From: 43-108 sp001915545
Lineage (GTDB): Bacteria; Bacteroidota; Bacteroidia; Bacteroidales; Bacteroidaceae
Assembly: GCA_902491215.1 (NCBI GenBank)
Contig: CABUGV010000046.1
Coordinates: 1-21,057 of the forward strand
Reading direction: 5' to 3'
DNA length: 21,057 nt
The notes below the pieces were generated by a model. It saw only the letters and a list, made by a program, of their open reading frames with translations, made no database searches and was not told where the DNA came from. Positions 1 to 5,443 of the stretch are shown here, piece after piece (within the stretch, counting starts at the first letter, position 1; every line of letters begins with the position of its first letter). Both the position numbers and the translations under genes were made by a program.

Positions 1-173
1 CCCAGACGATGATCAGACAAGCCTGCCGCTTTTGCCATATGCTCAAACGGAAACACCGAGTGAAGCCTGCCAAGCTCACTCTCATTGAAACTCTTGCGAT
101 ATTTTTCTATAATATCAAATTCTGTAAAGCCCAAAGTAGGCTGAATTTCTGAAATATTTTGTATCTTAGCCAT
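1..173 (-). CDS. Transposase, N-terminal fragment (runs off window)
   Basis: An open frame on the minus strand starts with ATG at 173-171 and continues past base 1, giving 57 residues beginning MAKIQNISEIQPTLGFTEFD. The stretch that follows (ELGRLHSVFPFEHMAKAAGL, then SDHRLG) resembles, from memory, the start of DDE transposases common in Bacteroides and Prevotella insertion sequences. The catalytic DDE residues lie outside the window, so the family cannot be assigned here. The gene points away from the neighbouring envelope operon. Upstream of its start, at 190-228 and 247-288, are two inverted repeats, an arrangement frequent at IS ends. No terminal inverted repeat or target duplication can be fixed because only one end is present. 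An unrelated DNA-binding protein is possible but less likely. Confidence 0.7.
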   Translation of the reverse strand, partial: MAKIQNISEIQPTLGFTEFDIIEKYRKSFNESELGRLHSVFPFEHMAKAAGLSDHRL

Positions 174-189
174 ATCTTAGTCATGGAAT

Positions 190-228
190 TTCCCCCGTTT
201 TGGCTGTCAAACCTTATTTTCGGGGGAA
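190..228. repeat. 8-bp inverted repeat upstream of the transposase
   Basis: TTCCCCCG at 190-197 is repeated inverted as CGGGGGAA at 221-228 with a 23-nt loop. It lies 17 bases upstream of the transposase start codon, so on the minus strand it would sit in the leader of that mRNA. A plausible role is occlusion of the start region when transcription reads in from outside, or part of the IS end recognised by transposase. Both are inferences. Confidence 0.5.
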
Positions 229-246
229 TACCTAAAGATACAAAAA

Positions 247-297
247 AGCCAGCTAATTCGCAACACTTTGTGTATGAATTAGTTGGCTAATTTTATT
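247..297. terminator. Terminator-like hairpin at the IS end
   Basis: AGCCAGCTAATTC (247-259) pairs with GAATTAGTTGGCT (276-288), a 13-bp stem with one G-T pair and a 16-nt loop. Read on the minus strand, the stem is followed at once by a T6 run (complement of 241-246), a good rho-independent terminator that would block transcription entering the transposase from outside. Read on the plus strand it is followed by AATTTTATT, a weaker tract. It may insulate the element from its surroundings. Confidence 0.55.
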
Positions 298-444
298 CTA
301 TTTACTGAATATCCCTTGTATAGGTTCAATTCTTACCAACAGCAATCTGAAGGATAACCGTTTCAGGATACGAATGCGGACATTGCATAAAAAAGCGACA
401 TTGCCTTTAAACTAGTATTAAAAACATAACCCTAATTTAATCTT

Positions 445-1137
445 ATGGAAAATCTTCTTGGTGTTCTGAACATTTTTGTTGACGCACCGCATTTTGTAGG
501 TGGGATAGCCTCTATGCTTTTCCGCTTTATGATAAATATAATTGTAGTCGGGCTAATTGTTCATGTCTTCTATTATTCCAAGAGTAAGAGACGCGACTAT
601 TACTTTACGTTCATGATGATTTCTGTTAGCATATTTATGCTTGTGTATTTCATGGGCGACTCAAAGCTGAAGACTGGAGTTGCTTTGGGATTATTCGCCA
701 TCTTCGGCATTATACGCTATAGAACAGAAGCTGTACCTATCAGGGAAATGACATATCTTTTCTTCCTTGTAGCTATATCAGTTGTAAACGGTATGTCAGA
801 AGAGTTGACGATGTTGGAGCTGCTGATTCCGAATATAATTTTCATTTTGTCCGTATGGGTACTCGAAAGCAAAATTTTAGTCAAGCATGAGGCAAGCAAG
901 ATAATATTCTATGATAATGTAAACCTTATAGCTCCCGACAAGCGTGCAGAACTCATAGCCGACATCGAAAGCCGACTCGGACTTAAGATCTTACGTGTAG
1001 AAGTTGGTACTGTTGATTTTCTGCGTGACAGTGCGATAATCCGCATTTATTATAATAGTGAAAATTGCAACGGCGAAGAAGGAGACAACTCTATTGAGAA
1101 TATAACTAGAATTACCAGAACTTTTGACGGTTTATAA
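445..1137 (+). CDS. DUF4956 family inner-membrane protein
   Basis: A 230-residue membrane protein without a cleavable signal peptide. Hydrophobic segments at about residues 21-43, 52-70, 78-91, 102-116 and 124-140 suggest five membrane helices. The segment FGIIRYRTEAVPIREMTYLF (about 87-106) is the family hallmark as I remember it. After residue 145 comes a soluble domain with alternating helix and strand (about 150-205), probably cytoplasmic. DUF4956 has no established biochemical function. Its genes are often found with VTC-type polyphosphate polymerases, CotH-like kinases and Cthe_2159-type beta-helix proteins; the last of these is present here at 2521. It is the first gene of a plus-strand operon, with the next start 8 bases downstream. 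No clear TAnnTTTG box was seen upstream. Confidence 0.85.
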   Translation: MENLLGVLNIFVDAPHFVGGIASMLFRFMINIIVVGLIVHVFYYSKSKRRDYYFTFMMISVSIFMLVYFMGDSKLKTGVALGLFAIFGIIRYRTEAVPIREMTYLFFLVAISVVNGMSEELTMLELLIPNIIFILSVWVLESKILVKHEASKIIFYDNVNLIAPDKRAELIADIESRLGLKILRVEVGTVDFLRDSAIIRIYYNSENCNGEEGDNSIENITRITRTFDGL

Positions 1138-1145
1138 GTGTAGTC

Positions 1146-2003
1146 ATGAAATTTTTTAGTATAAGATACTGTGCCGTTATAGCTTTGTCTGCAATCGGCA
1201 TACTGACAGCTAAGGCTGATGATGATTTTGGTCTTTGGACCGAAGTGGAAGTGGAAAAATCGCTTCCGCATAATTTTGATTTGTCATTTGAAGGCGAGTT
1301 CCGTACCGAAGACTGTATGAAGCAGGTTGACAGATTTGGTGCGACATTAAGTCTCGGGTATAAAATCTCCAAATTCATGAAAGTGAAAGTTGGCTATGCT
1401 ATGATATATTCCTATTACCCAACTGAGCGTAAGGAGAAATATATGGATATTGCCCAGGATGTTGATGATGAATACAAGGAATACTATTGGGAAGGATATA
1501 ATATTACTGACAGCTATTGGTCGCTGCGCCATAGATTTAAGGCTGACGTAACTTTTGATAAGAAGTTTTTTAAATGTATAAAGGTCTCGTTACGTGAGCG
1601 TTACCAATATACACATCGACCAGAAATGGAGGTCTATCGTCTTAAGTACAGATATGTGCGTACACCTCTTCCTGAGGGCGGTTTTCTTGATGAATTGCGC
1701 CCTGGTTATCCAGAGTCGGATCCTGATGTGAAGCATGAGAAGAATACACATTATCTGCGTTCGCGTCTTGAAATCGAGTGGGACAAGAAAAAATGCGATT
1801 GGGGTCCATTTGTGTCGTTTGAGCTGTATAACGATTTGCAGAACAGCATGGATATGGACGAGTATAAGATAATGGCAGGAACATCCTACAAGATTTCTAA
1901 GAATCACAGGGTTAAATTGTCATATCTCTTCAATCACAACATTGAAGATTCCGCTGGCGAAAATCGCCACGTAATAGTGTTGGGCTATACATATAAATTT
2001 TAG
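1146..2003 (+). CDS. DUF2490 family outer-membrane beta-barrel protein
   Basis: A 285-residue exported protein with a signal peptide of about 24 residues ending LTAKA before DDDFGLWTEVEVEKSL. The mature part starts with the W-T-E-V-E pattern typical of DUF2490. It then shows repeated amphipathic strands rich in aromatic and charged residues (SLGYKISKFMKVKVGYAMIY, LRHRFKADVTF, VSLRERYQYTH, LRSRLEIEW, KLSYLFNHN). It ends in GYTYKF, and a C-terminal phenylalanine is the usual outer-membrane barrel signal. The function of DUF2490 is unknown; it may be a pore or an assembly factor. It follows the DUF4956 gene by 8 bases and precedes a small secreted protein by 41, so the barrel could be the outer-membrane part of a system whose inner-membrane part is DUF4956. 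Confidence 0.85.
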   Translation: MKFFSIRYCAVIALSAIGILTAKADDDFGLWTEVEVEKSLPHNFDLSFEGEFRTEDCMKQVDRFGATLSLGYKISKFMKVKVGYAMIYSYYPTERKEKYMDIAQDVDDEYKEYYWEGYNITDSYWSLRHRFKADVTFDKKFFKCIKVSLRERYQYTHRPEMEVYRLKYRYVRTPLPEGGFLDELRPGYPESDPDVKHEKNTHYLRSRLEIEWDKKKCDWGPFVSFELYNDLQNSMDMDEYKIMAGTSYKISKNHRVKLSYLFNHNIEDSAGENRHVIVLGYTYKF

Positions 2004-2044
2004 AAAAACTTATTTCCAGTTCTGAAAACATAAATTTACAGTAT

Positions 2045-2524
2045 ATGAAGAAGTATTTTCTTTGTACTTTGTTTACCCTTGTGGCAACATTGTATACTTC
2101 TGCTTTTGCAGGCGATTCCGACCGTGTGGTCTTTGTTGTAAAAGGTGAAATTTATGAAACTCCTTTGTCGGAGCTTAAGAAAATAACTTTCACAGGAGGC
2201 AAACTGCAGGCGCACATGACAGATGGAAGTTGCGATGAATATTTTTTGGCGGACATGCAGAAAGTGTATTTTTCAGATGTGTCTGCTTCAATAAATACTT
2301 CGGAGGACAACAGCAGATTGTTGACCGTGTGGAATCAATCTGCTTCCATGCTTTCTGTTCGTGGCTATGTAGGACTTGTAGAGATATTTGGTGCTGATGG
2401 AAAACAGGTTTCATCGCAATATGTAGGAGACAGTTCTGCGCATAATCTGGACTTGAGTCTTTTGCCTAAAGGCATGTATGTTTTACGTTTAGGAGTAGAA
2501 ACAATTAAAATCATGAAGTTATGA
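2045..2524 (+). CDS. Small secreted protein with type A sorting-like C-terminus
   Basis: A 159-residue protein with a signal peptide of about 22 residues (ending TSAFA before GDSDRVVF). Residues about 25-78 form a short beta module with the pattern ELKKITF ... ADMQKVYFSD, which recurs at the N-terminus of the next gene's product. Residues about 95-159 (VEIFGADGKQV ... KGMYVLRLGVETIKIMKL) match the general layout of type IX secretion type A sorting domains: a V-x-D/G-x-x-G-K turn, G-x-Y-x-x-x-x and a basic C-terminal strand. Little remains for a catalytic domain, so an adaptor or structural role is more likely. Its TGA overlaps the next ATG (ATGA), implying translational coupling. The exact function is unknown. 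Confidence 0.75.
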   Translation: MKKYFLCTLFTLVATLYTSAFAGDSDRVVFVVKGEIYETPLSELKKITFTGGKLQAHMTDGSCDEYFLADMQKVYFSDVSASINTSEDNSRLLTVWNQSASMLSVRGYVGLVEIFGADGKQVSSQYVGDSSAHNLDLSLLPKGMYVLRLGVETIKIMKL

Positions 2525-3756
2525 AGAAGCTTGTTTTTGCCGTTGTATTGTCACTTATATCAGCAGTCTGTGCAACAGCCCAAGAATATATGTACGTATG
2601 GCAATATGGAGGATACGTAAAATACGATCGTGCCGAAGTTGGTGATATGGTGTTCAGTATGGAAGGTACCAATGTTAACATCGGTGGTACAATTTATAAC
2701 GTTTCGTCAATTGACAGTATAACTTTTCTTCCGCCGGCACTTGACAAGTCTGGAAAGGTCGTAGTAAGTTATTCTGATGGAAAGGCTTCTGTGCATGTTC
2801 CGTCGAATGTAAAGGGTGTGACATACAGTATTGAAGGTGCACATGTGACACTTAATTCAACAAATGTGACAGATGAACTTGAGTATGTTCTCGAAGGAAG
2901 CTCAGGTGATGGTTCATTGTTGTATAATGGCGATTACAAATGTAAGTTCTATCTTAATGGACTCGATTTGGTTTCATCGTCAGGCCCTGCGATCGATCTT
3001 GAATGCGGCAAGCGCATAGAGCTAATTCTTCCCGAAGGTACAGAAAACAGATTGGAAGATTGCGCAAGAGGCACGCATAAGGCGGCTTTGTACTGTGATG
3101 GTCACCTGGAAATAGAGCAGGGTGGAAATCTAACTGTAGCTGGAAAGACCGGACATGCTATATCTACGAATGAATATATGAAAATCAAAAAGACAACAGG
3201 TACTATTACTGTTACCGAAGCTGTGAAGGATGGTTTTCATTGTGGCCAGTATTTTCAGATGAACGGTGGTTCTGTTTCTATATCGGGAAATATGGGGGAC
3301 TGTATTCAGGCCGAACTGACAAAAAATCCGTTGGATGAGCTTAATGGACAACTTATTGTAAACGGAGGAACATTGGATCTTACTGTTGCTGGAAACGATG
3401 TCAAAGGTTTGAAGGCTGATAGGAATATCACAATATCCGGTGGCGACATTAATATAGATGTACCTGGCAGCGGTTCCAAAGGCATAAGCACAAATGTGCA
3501 TCTTTTTGTAAATGAAAACGAAGCTCCTACGGATATTTATATTACTGCTGGCGGAGGTACATTTGTGGATCCTGAGACCGACGATACCAAGTATTGCATG
3601 GGAATAAAGGTTGACTTTAACATGACCGTAGAAGCCGGTCATATAAAGGTTGTAAATACCGGTGACCAAAGCCGAGGAATAAAAGTTGAGGGAACCTATA
3701 CGAATAAAGGTGGAACTGTTGATGCAGAGATTGAAGCCGGAACAGTTGCACAGTAG
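2521..3756 (+). CDS. Secreted beta-helix, carbohydrate-binding-type protein (Cthe_2159-like)
   Basis: A 411-residue exported protein with a signal peptide of about 20 residues ending ATAQ. Residues about 22-75 are a small beta module ending SSIDSITFLPP, a motif common in secreted Prevotella and Bacteroides proteins. From about residue 130 the protein is a series of short strands and turns with repeated glycine and asparagine (FYLNGLDLVSSSGPAIDL, GHLEIEQGGNLTVAGKTGHA, GSVSISGNMGDC, ADRNITISGGDINID), typical of a right-handed beta-helix. Cthe_2159-type proteins have been described as binding acidic polysaccharides; whether this one does is inferred. There is no evident sorting domain at its C-terminus (AEIEAGTVAQ). 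It is the last gene of the operon, coupled by ATGA overlap to the gene before it. Confidence 0.8.
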   Translation: MKKLVFAVVLSLISAVCATAQEYMYVWQYGGYVKYDRAEVGDMVFSMEGTNVNIGGTIYNVSSIDSITFLPPALDKSGKVVVSYSDGKASVHVPSNVKGVTYSIEGAHVTLNSTNVTDELEYVLEGSSGDGSLLYNGDYKCKFYLNGLDLVSSSGPAIDLECGKRIELILPEGTENRLEDCARGTHKAALYCDGHLEIEQGGNLTVAGKTGHAISTNEYMKIKKTTGTITVTEAVKDGFHCGQYFQMNGGSVSISGNMGDCIQAELTKNPLDELNGQLIVNGGTLDLTVAGNDVKGLKADRNITISGGDINIDVPGSGSKGISTNVHLFVNENEAPTDIYITAGGGTFVDPETDDTKYCMGIKVDFNMTVEAGHIKVVNTGDQSRGIKVEGTYTNKGGTVDAEIEAGTVAQ

Positions 3757-3881
3757 AAGAATATAGTATCAGACACTTTCCTGTGATATGTTGGCTTTTC
3801 ATTATGATGTATAAAGAGTCGTTAGAAATGCCGGCAATCACTAAAATGTAAGCAAATATGCTGGTATGTTAAACTTTTTAT

Positions 3882-3889
3882 TAATTTTG
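3882..3889 (+). promoter_or_regulatory. Bacteroidetes -7 promoter box upstream of glyA
   Basis: TAATTTTG followed by C matches the TAnnTTTG consensus exactly. It lies 84 bases before the glyA ATG, so transcription would start near 3896 with a leader of about 78 nt. No convincing TTTG (-33) element is seen at 19-21 bp upstream. The assignment rests on the -7 box and on the need for a promoter separate from the upstream operon. Confidence 0.5.
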
Positions 3890-3973
3890 CGTTGTACATT
3901 AAAGACCTATTGGTTGTGCAATTGAGATTTAATGTAGCTTTTTGACATTTTATTCACTTTAAATATAAGAAAA

Positions 3974-5254
3974 ATGGTACGAGATGAGGAAGTATTCCAA
4001 CTGATTGAGAGAGAACACCAGAGGCAGTTGAAGGGCATTGAACTTATTGCGTCGGAAAATTTTGTGAGCGATGAGGTTATGCAGGCAATGGGATCATGCC
4101 TTACCAACAAGTATGCAGAAGGTTATCCGGGTAAGCGTTACTACGGAGGATGTGAAGTAGTAGATATTGCTGAGAATCTTGCCATAGAGCGTGTAAAGAA
4201 ACTTTTCGGTGCAGAATATGCCAACGTTCAGCCTCATTCTGGTGCACAGGCCAATGCAGCAGTATTGTTGGCTGTGCTTAAGCCAGGTGATACTTTTATG
4301 GGACTCAATCTTGATCATGGTGGTCACCTCAGCCATGGTTCGCATGTAAATACTTCTGGTATACTATATAATCCTATTGGATATAATCTGAACAAGGAAA
4401 CTTGTCGTGTTGACTACGATGAGATGGAGAAGCTTGCTCTCGAGCACAAGCCTAAACTTATTATTGGTGGTGGTTCTGCTTACAGTCGTGAGTGGGATTA
4501 TGCAAGAATGCGTAAGATTGCCGATGAGGTTGGAGCTTTGCTCATGATTGATATGGCACACCCTGCAGGACTCATTGCTGCAGGTCTGCTTGACAATCCG
4601 CTCAAGTATGCTCATATAGTCACATCCACAACCCACAAGACACTCCGTGGTCCAAGAGGAGGTATCATCCTCATGGGTAAGGACTTCGAGAATCCTTGGG
4701 GTCTCAAGACACCGAAGGGAGAAGTTAAGATGATGTCTCAGATACTCAATAGTGCAGTTTTCCCAGGACAGCAGGGCGGTCCGCTCGAACACGTTATAGC
4801 AGCTAAGGCTGTAGCCTTCAATGAGGCACTCCAGCCTGAGTTCAAGACTTATCAGGCACAGGTTAAGAAGAATGCAGCTGTGCTTGCACAGGCTTTGATG
4901 GATAAGGGATTCTACATTTGTTCTGGTGGTACAGACAATCATTCTATGCTTGTTGATTTGCGCACTAAGTATCCAGATCTCACAGGTAAGGTTGCAGAAA
5001 AGGCTCTTGTAGCTGCCGACATTACAGTCAACAAGAACATGGTGCCATTCGATACACGTTCAGCATTCCAGACATCTGGTATACGTCTTGGTACACCTGC
5101 AATCACTACTAGAGGTGCTAAAGAAGATCTTATGTACGAGATTGCCGATATGATTGAGAAGGTTCTTAATGCTCCAGAGAATGAGTCTGTTATAGCATCA
5201 GTACGTAGTCATGTAAATGATCTCATGAAGGATTATCCAATTTTTGCTTGGTAA
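3974..5254 (+). CDS. glyA: Serine hydroxymethyltransferase
   Basis: A 426-residue cytoplasmic, PLP-dependent enzyme that interconverts serine plus tetrahydrofolate with glycine plus 5,10-methylenetetrahydrofolate, the main source of one-carbon units. Visible landmarks are IASENFVSDEV (25-35), NKYAEGYPGKRYYGG (45-59), the HSGAQAN phosphate-binding segment (88-94), D193 and H196 of MIDMAHPAGL, and the Schiff-base lysine K222 within TSTTHKTLRGPRGG. The length fits the family and there are no disruptions. The ATG at 3974 is preceded by an A-rich leader (AATATAAGAAAA) and gives the expected N-terminus. It appears monocistronic, with its own -7 box at 3882 and a hairpin downstream at 5294. Confidence 0.97.
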   Translation: MVRDEEVFQLIEREHQRQLKGIELIASENFVSDEVMQAMGSCLTNKYAEGYPGKRYYGGCEVVDIAENLAIERVKKLFGAEYANVQPHSGAQANAAVLLAVLKPGDTFMGLNLDHGGHLSHGSHVNTSGILYNPIGYNLNKETCRVDYDEMEKLALEHKPKLIIGGGSAYSREWDYARMRKIADEVGALLMIDMAHPAGLIAAGLLDNPLKYAHIVTSTTHKTLRGPRGGIILMGKDFENPWGLKTPKGEVKMMSQILNSAVFPGQQGGPLEHVIAAKAVAFNEALQPEFKTYQAQVKKNAAVLAQALMDKGFYICSGGTDNHSMLVDLRTKYPDLTGKVAEKALVAADITVNKNMVPFDTRSAFQTSGIRLGTPAITTRGAKEDLMYEIADMIEKVLNAPENESVIASVRSHVNDLMKDYPIFAW

Positions 5255-5293
5255 TTCTGTTTTTATAGAGCAACATAATAAAACTGTCTATTG

Positions 5294-5350
5294 AGGACAA
5301 CCGGTTTACTATATAATGTTATAAAGATTTATATTTGTGCCGGTTGTCTT
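5294..5350 (+). terminator. Long-loop hairpin after glyA
   Basis: GACAACCGG (5296-5304) and CCGGTTGTC (5340-5348) form a perfect 9-bp stem, extendable by a G-T and an A-T pair, with a 35-nt AT-rich loop. It lies 40 bases after the glyA stop and is followed by TCATTTTTAT, so it may be the glyA terminator. The loop is longer than usual. The promoter-like box for the next gene falls inside the loop, so an operator or dual role is also possible. Confidence 0.5.
5330..5337 (+). promoter_or_regulatory. -7 promoter box upstream of the GH2 gene
   Basis: TATATTTG matches TAnnTTTG exactly. A start near 5344 gives a leader of about 100 nt to the ATG at 5444 and rules out an initiation codon at 5291. 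The -33 element is not obvious. The box lies in the loop of the hairpin at 5294-5350. Confidence 0.45.
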
Positions 5351-5443
5351 CATTTTTATAAGGGCAGTTCTGTAAATGTTTTCAACTTTTGCAAGTTCGG
5401 AAATCATAAATATTTAACCTCATTAATCTTAATACTAAATATT

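Noticed and set aside
278..415. Open frame ending KDNRFRIRMRTLHKKATLPLN before the DUF4956 gene, possibly the tail of a lost gene
   Set aside because: It is short, begins inside the hairpin of the IS end, has no start codon in a sensible place and resembles no C-terminus that I recognise, including VTC polymerases.
3130..3669. 179-residue antisense frame within the beta-helix gene
   Set aside because: It is a shadow of a well-supported gene, with no domain, signal or promoter of its own.
2700..3756. Repetitive beta-helix coding region considered as a DNA repeat array or CRISPR
   Set aside because: Periodicity is at the protein level only; there are no identical direct repeats with regular spacers.
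4364..4942. 192-residue antisense frame within glyA
   Set aside because: It lies wholly opposite a highly conserved enzyme, so codon bias of glyA explains the open frame.
5291..5443. TTG-initiated 51-residue extension of the GH2 protein
   Set aside because: It would start upstream of the TAnnTTTG box at 5330 and inside the glyA hairpin, and it puts an odd segment before the signal peptide.
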